DNA of 64,000 bases from Pseudomonas sp. KNUC1026 (GCF_021650705.1 NZ_CP087138.1:496001-560000); one strand, 5' to 3'. Positions 1-9,544 are shown, counted from the stretch's first letter. A program made the numbers and translations. Notes: generated from the sequence alone by a model not told the origin.

Positions 1-3000
1 CGGCCAGCAGCACCTGTCCATCAGCCGCCAGAAAGGCCACAGCCACCGCGAGAGCACCACCCTCACGCCCAGCACGGTTGGCGCCAGCGCCGGCAGCCTC
101 AACCTGGAGGCTGGCCGGCGGCTGGAGGTGGTCGCCAGTGACCTGATCAGCGCCGAGGCCATGCGCTTGCGCGGCAGCGACGTCACTGTGGCCGCAGGCC
201 AGGAGCGAGCCGAACAGCGCAGTTACCACAGCCGCCGCGAACTGGCCGTGGGCCGTGTGGTGGGTGGCCAGGTGGTCGACACCGCGCAAGCCCTTTATCA
301 CAGCGCCAAGGCAGCGCGCGACGCCGATGACAGCCGGCTGGCTGCCGTCAAGGCAGCGCAGGCTGCGCTGGCGGCCTACACGCTCGTCCAGCAGGGCAGC
401 CAGGTGGCTGGCAACCTGGCCGAAGGCAAGCCGAGCAACAGTTCCGGCTCGCTCATCAAGCTCGGCACTGAGCTGGCCAACACCCGCCAACGTACCCAGC
501 AGGAGAGCGTCGAGGACGTCGCCAAGCCCGCGACGCTCATCTCCGGCGGCAAGCTGGAAATCATTGCCGAACGCGACCTGGAGGTGGTCGGCAGCCGGCT
601 GCGTGGCACCGACACCGACCTGCTGGCCGGGCGTGACATCCGCTTCGAAAGTGCGCAGCACCGCAGCGCCTGGAACAACCAGTCGACCAGCGACAAGGCT
701 GCCATCGGCGCCAGCTTCAACATCGGTGAACAGACCGGCTTCACCCTCGACCTGGGCGCGTCGGTGGGCAAGGCCCAAGGGCGCGGTTCGCAGGTAGAGC
801 AGGCCAATGCGCAGCTGCACACCGGCACCCTCAACTGGCACAGCGGCCGGCACAGCCAGCTGGCAGGCGCCGAGATTCATGCCGAGCGCATCGATGCGCG
901 GGTGGGTCGCGACCTGCTGATCGTGTCGCGGCAGGATGAGCTGCACCGCGAGCAACGCCAGCGCAGTGCCGGGGCGGTCGCGAGCCTGTGCATCCCGCCG
1001 TCGCGCCATGGCGCGACCGTGAGCGCCAGCGGCAGCCTGGCCTATGCCGACAGCACCACTCTCTATGAAGGCGTGGTCAACCAGAGCGGCCTGTTCGCAG
1101 GCCAGGGTGGCTTCGGCATCGACGTAGGCGGCACCACCGATCTGCAAGGGGCGGTGATCGACAGCCAGGCGCCCCCCGAGCGCAACCGCCTGAGCACCGA
1201 GCGGCTGGCCTTCAGCGACATTCGCAACCGCAGCGAAACCACGGCGCGTTCCGCCAGCCTGAGCGCCAGCTACAGCTCCAGTGGCACCCTGGCGGACAAA
1301 AAACGCCGGTGGCGGCCGACAGCAGCGTCGGTGGCGGCCTACCGTTGGCGTTGAGCGACAGCCAGGACAGCCTCACCCACAGCGCCATCAGCCCCGGCAC
1401 GCTCGACATCCGCAGCCCCTTGGGCACCTTCGACGGTGTCGGGCTGAGCCGCGACCCGGCCAACGCCAACCAGGCCCGCGGCCCGCCAGACGAAAAGGCC
1501 CTGCAAACGCGCCTGGAGCTGATCCAGAGCACCGTGGCCCTGGGCCAGGGCGTGGTCAACGCCATCGCCCAGGCCAAACAGCGCACCGCCCAGGAACTGG
1601 CTGAAAAAGCCGGAAACAGCAACACCCCACAGGACCGCCAGGCCGCAGCCCACGCTGAGCAAGAGGCGGCGCAATGGAAGCCCGGCGGCAGCCAGCGCTG
1701 GGCTGCCGACATCGCCACCGGCCTGCTGGCTGCCGGGCTGGGCGGGGCGGGCGCTGGCACCACAGTCGGCGTCGTCGCCCACACCAGCGCCGCCGACACC
1801 TACAAGCGGCTGGGCGATTACGCCGACCAGCAAGCCCGCGCCTCCCCAGACGCTGCAACGCAAGCCGCCTGGGCCGAAGGCGGCCCCGCCCGCGTGGCCT
1901 TGCACGCCGCCGCCGGTGCCCTGCAAGGCCTGGCCAGTGGCAGCCCGGCCGCCGCCGCCAAGGGCGCGGCCCTGTCGGCAGCACTCATGCCTGGCGTCAG
2001 CGAGGCCCTCAAGCACAGCAGCCTCAGTGACAGCGAACGCACGGCCACCAGCACGCTGCTGGCCGCCACCCTCGGTGCTGCCAGCAGCGGCCCCGGCCCA
2101 GGCCCCGCCCAGGCCAGCGCCGCCCAGGCCGCCGCAGCCGTGGAGCAATACAACCGCCAGTTGCATGTGGCGGAAACCAACTTCCTCACCCAACTGCGAA
2201 ACGCTGACCCACAGCGCAGCCGCGCCTGGCTCGCCGCGGCCTGCGCGCTGGCCAAGTGCAGCGCTGGTGTTCCGCCCACCGCCAAGGAATACCGCTACCT
2301 CCACGACCTGCAGCTCGAAGGGGCCGAACACACGGCCCTGCAGGACAGCCTGCTTGAAAGCGGGATGTTCCAGCTCAGCTGGCCCGAGGAAGTCGGCGAC
2401 TTCTACAGCCGCCACGAACGCCCGCGCTACTACTTCAACGCCGGCCTCGACGCCGGCAGCGGCATCGCCCTGGCTGCAGGTTCCGCCACGGCAGGCGGCG
2501 CCGCCTGCCTGGGCACCGCAGGCCTTGCCTGCTTCGCGGCCGGCGCCGGTGTAGCCAGCGGCAGCAGCCTCGCCGCGTCGGGCTTCAACGACCTGTTCAC
2601 ACCGTTCAAAACCCAGGAAGGCCAAGCCGTTCTGCGGTCGCTCAACCCGGCCACCGACCCCGGTGATACGGACATCTGGGAATCGTTGAAAGCCGCAGCC
2701 GTGCAAACGGCGGTGGATGAAGCGATCGACCGGGTGGGCGGGCGGCTGGTCAGGGAGTTGGCTGATCGGGTTGGAGGGCGGTGGGGCGTTGTCGGTGACG
2801 TACGCCCACCCATCCGGGCGGGCCCGGTCGGTGATCTGACGGCGACGGGGCATCGCGCGGAGTTTTATGACGATCAGGGGAGGGCGGTTAACTGGATGAA
2901 TCCGATGACGGGGCAGTTGGAGCCTGTGTCGGAGGGGATGAAGTTACATGCGGATCATATATATCCACAAAAGGAGGTGAAGAAGCTGGACGGGTTCAAG

Positions 3001-3186
3001 GAACTAACTAAAAGCCAGCAGAATAAAATCTTGAATGATCCTTACAACTTTCAGCCGTTGGGCGTCCCTGAAAATTGCAGTAAGGGGTGCCGGGTTAATG
3101 GCACGGATAAACCTTGGGAGACGTTTCGCGGACAGAAGCTATCTGCTGAATACTCAGATTGGTTAGAGGCGGAACAAAAAATATGA
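1..3186 (+). CDS. cdiA: CdiA/FhaB-family contact-dependent inhibition exoprotein, C-terminal part (5' end outside window, one frameshift)
   Basis: The reading frame enters from the left edge (frame of position 2) and shows beta-helical haemagglutinin repeats with alternating short polar and hydrophobic stretches up to about 1290. It then needs one extra A in the A6 run at 1298-1303 to continue as the Ala/Gly-rich pre-toxin region (1309-2800), which has a conserved-looking WxEGGxARVALHAAAGAL segment. From about 2840 GC drops sharply and the tip reads as an HNH/EndoVII-like nuclease: DHIYP near 2953, NDPYN near 3034 and NCSKG near 3075. Such exoproteins are secreted by a CdiB partner and deliver the tip into neighbouring cells; cdiB is not in the window. 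The TGA at 3184 is probably premature: one more A in the A6 run at 3176-3181 extends the protein to 3236, matching the tail of the second copy and overlapping the next start. The nuclease class is inferred from motifs only. Confidence 0.85.
2545..3119 (+). repeat. Direct repeat copy 1 covering the CdiA tip
   Basis: This 575-nt segment is repeated at 4540-5114 at a constant offset of 1995 nt with no indels. I count roughly 15 mismatches by eye (about 97 percent identity). It covers the end of the pre-toxin region and most of the nuclease. Identity collapses abruptly after the codons for GTDKPW, so the toxin tails and the immunity genes that follow are distinct alleles. Confidence 0.9.
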
Positions 3187-3232
3187 AAATATATCTTGAG
3201 AAGAAAATAAAAACGATGCGAGGAGATGTCAA

Positions 3233-4096
3233 GTGAAAGAGCTTATTGCCTTCGAAGATTTTATGGTCGGTCGTGACTGCGCCCAGTCTTGGACAAGTGT
3301 CAGCGATATTCCGGATTGTTACGTTCGAAGAATCCTAGGGTTGGATATGAACTCTCAAGATTTCCAGCCGCCGGATATCATCACACCTTTGATAAAGGGC
3401 AAGGAATGGTTGTTCGAGTTGACTCAGCAATGGCAGCCGAAAACAGCAGAAATACTTCTGCAAGGCAATTTGTTCGTTCGTCCTCCCAAGAGTAGACTGC
3501 TATGGGACTTTCCTGATCTCTGCCTGGATATCGAGGGGAGGATTCTGATTTTAGACCGCAAGTCTTTCGGGATAACTGCTGCGACGCAGGTTATCAACAT
3601 TCTTCCAAGACTTTTAAAATCAAGAGGCAGGAGAGTTTGCCGGAAGGTATAAAATATGCCTATTACTGGCGTTTTGATGGAGTTAACGCACCAAGAACTT
3701 CATCTGTCGGTGCGTATACAAGAATATTCCCCTTTCCAGTTGGCCGGCCTTGGCAAAGCTGGGATGGATATCTCGAAGCAATTTCCAGGGTATAGAAAAA
3801 AATATTTGCGATGGCTAGACGCAATTATCCCGGATGTGGGTTACGAACGAGGAATGCCATGTACGGATTTCATGATGTTTCTAGACACGCGGCCCACGCT
3901 TAGCGGAAAGGAGGGGGACGTGTTTTTTGTAAAAAACCATATTCAAGACGGCAAGGTGTACTGGATACATGACGCGGATATAACAGGAATGAGGGAGTTA
4001 TCAGATCCGGTTACTGCCATTGACCTCTACTGCGCGCATGTCCTCAGCGGCAAACCGGGTAGGTTCGATTTCAGAGAGTTTTCGCGACCGTTGTGA
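3233..4096 (+). pseudogene. Putative CDI immunity gene 1, disrupted
   Basis: The frame starts at GTG 3233 behind GAGGAG and overlaps the probable true toxin stop at 3234-3236, as expected for a coupled toxin-immunity pair. The protein aligns along its length with the product at 5229-6092: EDFMV, PPDIITPL, LFVRPP, then YAYYWRFDG and a C-terminal block with FLDTRPTLSGKEGDVFF and WIHDADITGM. As written the frame stops at 3650. A missing G in GGG 3569-3571 accounts for that stop, but an additional A at 3776/3777 (GAAGC where copy 2 has GAGC) shifts it again, so at least one lesion remains even if the first is an error. The intact protein would be about 288 residues. I do not recognise the family. 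The immunity role rests on position and on its pairing with each toxin copy. Confidence 0.65.
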
Positions 4097-4178
4097 GTTT
4101 CACCCCATTGCTTTGGTTCTTTGAAAATTAGGTTTTTTACTTCTGCCGGGAGAGATGGAATTGAGCGTAGTGGGCTAG

Positions 4179-4317
4179 GCTCTGTATGAAATGTATTCCA
4201 GCGAAGGCCAGGCAAGGCGAAAACAGGCGAGGAAGCGGAGTTTACTGGTTGTAAATGAGCATTCCGAGCCTGTTTTCAACGCAGCATGGACGAGCTGGGA
4301 TGCATTTCGTACAGAGC
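4179..4317. mobile_element. 139-bp MITE with IS5-like ends and CTAG target duplication
   Basis: The ends are a 24-bp inverted repeat, GCTCTGTAtGAAATGtATtCC at the left and the reverse complement of GCTCTGTAcGAAATGcATcCC at the right; the three differences are all C/T. The tetranucleotide CTAG flanks both sides (4175-4178 and 4318-4321), the size and sequence expected of an IS5-group target duplication (YTAR). There is no transposase reading frame inside, so this is a non-autonomous element that would need a full-length IS elsewhere in the genome. It sits between immunity gene 1 and the orphan toxin copy. The IS5 assignment is inferred from the ends and the CTAG. Confidence 0.8.
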
Positions 4318-4353
4318 CTAGGCGGCTTGTCATTCAAACCCGGCAGAGAGACG

Positions 4354-4540
4354 TCAAAGCGAATTCGAATTCCCTGCTCGCGGGTTGCTGATGCGCTGGG
4401 GGGCATCGGCTGCTGAGTCAGCCAAACAGCGAATAAGCGAAGCGTACTCCTTTTGGCCCAGCTTGCTGCCCCGGTGAGTTAGCCCGGCAACCCGGTTGGC
4501 CTCCAAAGCTGCAGCCAATGCGCGCAGTGCGGCTCCAGGG
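4354..4540 (-). pseudogene. Unidentified coding remnant (C-terminal fragment)
   Basis: On the minus strand a frame ending at TGA 4356-4354 reads as a plausible protein tail with an amphipathic stretch (ALRALAAALEANRVAGL, then THRGSKLGQKEYASLIRCL). It starts abruptly at the border of the repeated toxin segment (4540) and has no start codon. It looks like the end of a gene cut off by the recombination that created the orphan cassette. I do not recognise the family. The rest of 4097-4545 outside the MITE shows no gene. Confidence 0.3.
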
Positions 4541-5114
4541 CCGTTGTAGCCAGCGGCAGCAGCCTCGCCGCCTCAGGTTTCAACGACCTGTTCACACCGT
4601 TCAAAACCCAGGAAGGCCAAGCCGTCCTGCGGTCGCTCAACCCTGCTACCCACCCCGGTGATACGGACATCTGGGAATCGTTGAAAGCCGCGGCCGTGCA
4701 AACGGCGGTGGATGAAGCGATCGACCGGGTGGGCGGGCGGCTGGTCAGGGAGTTGGCTGATCGGGTTGGGGGGCGTTGGGGCGTTGTCGGTGACGTACGC
4801 CCACCCATCCGGGCGGGCCCGGTCGGTGATCTGACGGCGACGGGGCATCGCGCGGAGTTTTATGACGATCAGGGGAGGGCGGTTAACTGGATGAATCCGA
4901 TGACGGGGCAGTTGGAGCCTGTGTCGGAGGGGATGAAGTTGCATGCGGATCATATATATCCACAAAAGGAGGTGAAGAAGCTGGACGGGTTCAAGGAACT
5001 AACTAAAAGCCAGCAGAATAAAATCTTGAATGATCCTTACAACTTTCAGCCGTTGGGCGTCCCTGAGAATTGTAGTAAGGGGTGCCGGGTTAATGGTACG
5101 GATAAACCTTGGGA
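4540..5114 (+). repeat. Direct repeat copy 2 (orphan CdiA tip)
   Basis: This is the second copy of the 575-nt segment at 2545-3119. The left border falls in the middle of unrelated sequence at GCCGT and the right border just after the GTDKPW codons. Confidence 0.9.
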
Positions 5115-5229
5115 TACATTCCGGGGACACAAGCTGCCAGATGCATATTCTAAATGGCTCAGGGCAGAACAGGAAAATATGAGAATTTATCTTCAAGAGA
5201 AGATTAAATCAATGAGCGGGGTTGACTGA
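4681..5229 (+). CDS. Orphan CdiA C-terminal nuclease toxin module
   Basis: The frame is open from 4483, after a TAG at 4480, but the first ATG/GTG/TTG is the TTG at 4681. It therefore lacks a secretion signal, the repeat domain and a convincing start: a displaced toxin tip rather than a free-standing gene. It keeps the pre-toxin junction and the same HNH-like motifs as the main toxin (DHIYP, NDPYN, NCSKG), then a divergent tail ending SMSGVD. Its TGA (5227-5229) overlaps the ATG of the next gene by one base. Orphan tip-immunity pairs downstream of cdiA are known in CDI loci as a reservoir that can recombine onto the main gene. It is probably silent unless recombined. Confidence 0.75.
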   Translation: MKAAAVQTAVDEAIDRVGGRLVRELADRVGGRWGVVGDVRPPIRAGPVGDLTATGHRAEFYDDQGRAVNWMNPMTGQLEPVSEGMKLHADHIYPQKEVKKLDGFKELTKSQQNKILNDPYNFQPLGVPENCSKGCRVNGTDKPWDTFRGHKLPDAYSKWLRAEQENMRIYLQEKIKSMSGVD

Positions 5230-6092
5230 TGAGAGAATTAATCACTTACGAAGACTTTATGGTGGATTGTAATCCCTCATGTTGCTGGATGAGTGTGAGC
5301 GACGTTCCAGACTTGTATGTTCGAAGAGTCTTGGGACTGGATCGCGTTCCTGGAATAGTTCAGCCGCCCGACATTATTACACCTTTGGAAAAAGGGGCGG
5401 AGTGGTTATTTGAGTTAACTAATAAATGGCAGCCAGAAACAGCCAGAAGACTTTCAAAAGGTAAATTATTTGTTCGGCCTCCCATAGGTGATATCTCCAG
5501 AAGGATCGCGCATCTCTGTATTGAGCTCGACGGAAGGGTTCTGGTACTAGACCGGAATTCATATGGGGAAAACTGCTGCGATCGCCGTCGTTCAGAATTT
5601 TATAGAACGATCTCAGAAAGGAGAGAGAGAAGCTTGCCTGAAGCTATAAAGTACGCTTATTACTGGCGTTTCGACGGGGTCAATGCTCCCAAAACATCAT
5701 CTATTGGTACATACACAAGAATATTTCCATTTCCTATTGGGCGACCTTGACAAAGCTGGGATGGATATCTCGAGCAATTTCCAGGGTATAGGAAAAAGTA
5801 TTTGCGATGGCTAGACGAAATCATCCCTGATGTGAGTTTCGAACGAGGAATGCCTTGTACGGATTTTATGATGTTTCTAGACACGAGACCCACGCTCTCA
5901 GGAAAGGAGGGAGACGTCTTTTTCGTAAAAAATCATATTCAAGACGGCAAGGTGTATTGGATACATGACGCGGATATAACAGGTATGAGGGAGTTGTCAG
6001 ATCCAGCCACTGCCATCGACCTCTACTGCGCGCATGTTCTCAGCGATAAACCGGGTAGGTTCGATTTCAAAGAGTTTTCGCGACCGCTGTAA
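5229..6092 (+). pseudogene. Putative CDI immunity gene 2, interrupted by an in-frame stop
   Basis: It starts at ATG 5229, one base inside the toxin stop. The frame stays open for 173 codons, meets TGA at 5748-5750, and continues in the same frame to 6092 with strong similarity to copy 1. Copy 1 has TGG (Trp) at the homologous codon, so the lesion is a G-to-A nonsense change, unlike the single-base gaps elsewhere in this window. The whole product would be 287 residues. The N-terminal part (EDFMV, PPDIITPL, GKLFVRPP) and C-terminal part (GYRKKYLRWLDEIIPD, WIHDADITGM) are hydrophilic with no signal peptide, as expected of a cytosolic immunity protein. The family is not recognised. Two separate truncated products are also possible. 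Confidence 0.6.
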
Positions 6093-6181
6093 GCCTTCAC
6101 CCCGTCGCATTGGTTATTTAAAAGTACGATTCTGTCTTTCAAACGCGTAAATTACTCATCATCAAGGAATAGACCAACGTC

Positions 6182-6778
6182 ATGCTATGGAAATCCAGTA
6201 AACCCACCGTCGTTTTTGCTGCTATCGCCATCTCAACACTGCTTGTCGGATGCGCCACGGGGCGTTATGACGGCACCCGCCCGCCGGATCCGACCAAAGC
6301 CATCATCGTTGGCTCCATCACTGAAGCCTTCCTGACGCAACCCCATGGCCTGAAGGTGCATATCCGAAAAGTGGGCGAGCGATACACTACCGTTCTGTTG
6401 GCCACCTTGAATGCCGAAGACGATCAACCGTCTCTAAACTTGCGTGGCAACCTTTTCATGTACGAAGTGCCAGAGGGCAGCTATGAAATTTACAAATGGA
6501 ACTACATATATTACGACGGCGAAACGGCGCCCCGGGCAAACCCGGTTATTTTTAGCGTGAAAGCTGGCGAAACCGCCTACATCGGCGACTTCTACGCCAA
6601 CGCCCTGACCTTCTGCCTGTCTAGCGTCAACAACGCGGAAACGACTATAGCCACCTTGAAGCACAAGTACCCGGTGCTCAATGGCCGGACCGTACAAAAT
6701 CTGACACCCCGGACGACGTTGCACCCTTGGCCCAATTCCGATGCTCGCGATAACGGTAACGGTCTGTGCAAAATTTGA
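6182..6778 (+). CDS. Small predicted lipoprotein of unknown function
   Basis: The 198-residue product has a type II signal peptide: a basic N-terminus, a hydrophobic core and the lipobox LLVGCA with Cys at residue 24. The mature part looks all-beta, with alternating hydrophobic residues and a segment (YEVPEGSYEIYKWNY) like proteins that carry an extra beta-sandwich domain. Two further Cys near the C-terminus may form a disulfide. It follows immunity gene 2 by about 90 nt on the same strand but has no visible promoter or terminator of its own. I cannot assign a function. It could be cargo of the accessory region, an exclusion factor or an unrelated lipoprotein. Confidence 0.7.
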   Translation: MLWKSSKPTVVFAAIAISTLLVGCATGRYDGTRPPDPTKAIIVGSITEAFLTQPHGLKVHIRKVGERYTTVLLATLNAEDDQPSLNLRGNLFMYEVPEGSYEIYKWNYIYYDGETAPRANPVIFSVKAGETAYIGDFYANALTFCLSSVNNAETTIATLKHKYPVLNGRTVQNLTPRTTLHPWPNSDARDNGNGLCKI

Positions 6779-6862
6779 GGCAAGCCAGCCATTTTTAAGC
6801 GATAACCTTCTCCAGAACTCGCCGTACTTTCAAGCAAACGCGACAACGTAAGTATCGAACGC

Positions 6863-6986
6863 TCACTGGTTACGGCCAAATGCAATGGGATGGTCGTTTT
6901 CTGCCTCTCGCGACGGATAGAAATCGGCCAGATGCAGGCGCTCGAAGGTATCGACGAAATTCGGGTGACTCAGCTTTTGTTGATTG
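6863..6986 (-). pseudogene. Unidentified C-terminal gene fragment
   Basis: A minus-strand frame ending at TGA 6865-6863 reads smoothly as protein (LSHPNFVDTFERLHLADFY, ending HPIAFGRNQ) with Pseudomonas-like codon choice. It has no start and degenerates upstream of about 6986. It is one of several remnants in the 6.8-7.9 kb gap. The family is not recognised. Confidence 0.35.
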
Positions 6987-7065
6987 ACGCTTGGTCTTGG
7001 TAAGGCTGCATGCAAAAAAACCTGGCGTTCGCCAAGGCCGCGTTTTTCGCGAGTAAGGACGGGTA

Positions 7066-7296
7066 CTACCTTGGGGCTGGGATACTAGTTCGGTCCCGCA
7101 CCTGCAACAGCGCAATCCCAAAAAATTCAAACCCTTCCACAGATTTGGATTTTCGCATCCGCATGTCCTGCACGAGCCCTATACCCCAAATGTTATCAAC
7201 CGGGCTGGCTTCGAAAATAACGCGCAAACCGGTTTGTAGAAGATATTCGTTTAACTGCGGATTCCGAGAGAACCTGGGCTGATTCGCTCCGCGCAC
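7066..7296 (-). pseudogene. NADAR/YbiA-family C-terminal remnant
   Basis: The minus-strand frame contains the diagnostic end of the NADAR (YbiA/DUF1768) fold: NPQLNEYLLQTG, then VIFEASPVDNIWGIGL, then GFEFFGIALLQVRD. Family members are about 150-190 residues and hydrolyse the N-glycosidic bond of reactive riboflavin intermediates; some act in ADP-ribose metabolism or phage defence. Here only about the last 75 residues remain. The N-terminal half with its catalytic residues is missing, and the sequence further upstream is not NADAR-like. It is therefore a truncated pseudogene. Confidence 0.65.
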
Positions 7297-7990
7297 AGTC
7301 CTTTCAAATGTTTGGGGTCGTTTAAAAGTATATCTTTGAATTTATATTCTGGCGGCAGAATCTGAAAGTTTTCTTGTTGAGTGGCAAGTTTATTTAGAAT
7401 ATATTGTTTGTGTGTTTCCTTTAGTGATTTTATAGTCTTTTTGGGCAAGATTTTTTCATCTAGGCGCCATGAGCGTTTTTTAGATTATTTCTGAGTAGGC
7501 TGCCTTTTGGGTTGGCGCTTTCGAAGATTCCAATTCTGTACATATTGTAGTTATGGTTTCCCCAATGAAACTGATTGGGTTTTGTCTGGATTGAATGCAG
7601 AAGAGTCCGATTTCTATATCACAGTTGTGTGATTTTATTTCTCGATCTGTTCTTATGTTGTGTTTTCAGGTTCTGACTCCTCATGATGCAAATGGTCGCT
7701 AATCACAAAGTTGGTTTTCGAGTTTTTGCGAAGCCCATCTTTTTCAATCTCTTAGTTCTCCAGGATCTCCGATTGAGTGGGTTTTATAGCTATTGGGTTA
7801 GTTATCTTATGCTTCTGTTCGCGGAGAGAGGTTGTCGTACGCCTCACGCCGAGATATCTCTGTGGTGGCATAGCCAACCAATCCCGACGTTGGACTGAGA
7901 TCCCCGTCCGGCCTTGGTCACCCCCAATGCCACACCCCTGTCACACCCACCCCGTTACATATCCTCTCCACCTCACCCCCGGAGAGCCCC
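7297..7990. other. AT-rich intergenic stretch without a convincing gene
   Basis: The GC content is well below the rest of the window. A minus-strand frame at 7251-7448 gives a Lys-rich 65-residue peptide that overlaps the NADAR remnant, and a plus-strand frame at 7683-7898 gives a 71-residue peptide. Neither has a good ribosome binding site or recognisable motif. It looks like decayed accessory DNA ending at the phoD promoter region, where normal GC resumes near 7900. Confidence 0.5.
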
Positions 7991-9543
7991 ATGTACGATT
8001 TCCCCTTGGCCCGCCGCCGCCTTCTGCAAACCGTTGGTGCCGGCCTGCTGCTGCCGGGCGCTGCGCCTGCGATCATCGCTGCCCCCAATGCCCGCCCGCG
8101 CATGCCGGACGGCGTGCAGTCCGGCGACCCGCTGGGCGGCCGTGCCGTGGTCTGGAGCCGTTGCGACCGGCCGGCAAAGATGGTGGTGGAGTGGGACACC
8201 CGCAGTGGCTTCACTCAACCGCGCCGGGTGGTGTCTGCGGCGGTGGATGCGCGCAGCGATTTCACCGCGCGCGTCGAGCTGACGGGGCTGCCGGCCGGGC
8301 AGGCGATTTTCTATCGGGTGTGGTTCGAAGACGCCAGCACGGGTGTGGCCAGTGAGCCATGGATGGGCCACCTGCGCAGTGTGCCGCTGCACAAGCGCGA
8401 CATCCGCTTCGTCTGGAGTGGCGACACGGTAGGGCAGGGCTACGGCATCAATCCCGACATCGGCGGCATGCGCATTTATGAGGCGATGCGCCTGCGCCTG
8501 CCGGACTTCTTCATTCACAGCGGCGACACCATCTACGCCGACGGCCCGGTACCGGCCATGCTCACCACCGAAGACGGCCGCCAGTGGCGCAACCTCACCA
8601 CCGAGGCCAAGAGCAAGGTGGCCGAGACGCTGGACGAGTACCGCGGCAATTACCGCTACAACCTGATGGACGAGAACGTGCGGCGCTTCAACGCCGAGGT
8701 GCCGCAGATCTGGCAGTGGGACGACCATGAAGTGACCAACAACTGGTCGCCGAGCAAGCAGCTCGATGACCGTTACCGGGTCAAGGACATCCAGAAGCTG
8801 GTGGTGAACGCCCGCCAGGCCTGGCTGGAATACTCGCCCATGCGCCTGCAAGCGGCCGACGATGGCCGGCGGGTGTACCGCAAGCTTGCCTACGGCCCGA
8901 TGCTGGAGGTGTTCGTGCTCGACATGCGCAGTTACCGCGGGCCGAACGATGCCAACCTGTCGGCCACCATGACCGACACCAGTGCCTTCCTCGGCCGCAC
9001 CCAGCTCGACTGGCTAAAGGCGCAGCTCAAGGCCTCGACCGCGCAATGGAAGGTGATCGCCGCCGACATGCCGATCGGCCTCGGCGTGCCGGACGGTGAG
9101 GTCAGCCCGGGCATCGGGCGCTGGGAGGCTATCGCCAACGGCGACAACGGGCCGGCCAAGGGCCGCGAGCTGGAGATCGCCGAGCTGCTGAGCTACCTGC
9201 GTGCGCAGCAGGTGCGCAACACGGTATGGCTGACCGCCGATGTGCATTACGCCGCTGCCCACCACTATCACCCCGACCGTGCGGCGTTTCAGGATTTCGA
9301 GCCGTTCTGGGAGTTCGTGGCCGGGCCGTTGAACGCGGGCAGCTTCGGCCCCAACCCGCTGGATGGCACTTTCGGGCCTGAGGTGGTGTTCCAGAAGGCC
9401 CCTGCACAGCAGAACACCTCGCCGCTGGCCGGTTACCAGTTTTCGGCGAGGTGAACATCGATGCGCAGAGCGGTGAGCTGAAGGTCACGCTGCGTGACCT
9501 CAAGGGCGATGCAGTGTTCGAGCGCACCCTGCAGCCGGCGTGA
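7991..9543 (+). CDS. phoD: PhoD-family alkaline phosphatase, Tat-exported (one frameshift at the 3' end)
   Basis: This is a periplasmic or secreted phosphodiesterase/alkaline phosphatase that releases phosphate from organic esters. The N-terminus carries a twin-arginine signal (RRRLLQ followed by a short hydrophobic run ending near residue 32). After the small N-terminal beta domain come the PhoD metallophosphatase motifs: WSGDT, HSGDTIYADGP, WDDHE, IAADMPIG and TADVHYAAAHHYHP, which provide the Fe/Ca ligands. The frame as written stops at 9454. One extra T in TTTT 9440-9443 restores the usual tail and a stop at 9541-9543, giving about 517 residues, normal for the family. It ends one base from the convergent piuB stop, so the two genes share no spacer terminator. 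Confidence 0.9.
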
Positions 9544-9544
9544 G

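Noticed and set aside
4179..4317. A 66-residue gene overlapping the MITE (4191-4391)
   Set aside because: The frame is created by the MITE sequence and runs through its inverted end; it has no coding features.
7683..7898. 71-residue plus-strand gene
   Set aside because: No ribosome binding site, no homologous-looking motif, and it sits in decayed AT-rich DNA.
7940..7965. Pho box upstream of phoD
   Set aside because: CTGTCAC is followed by GTTACAT at the wrong spacing and with poor match; it does not form a convincing pair of Pho half-sites.
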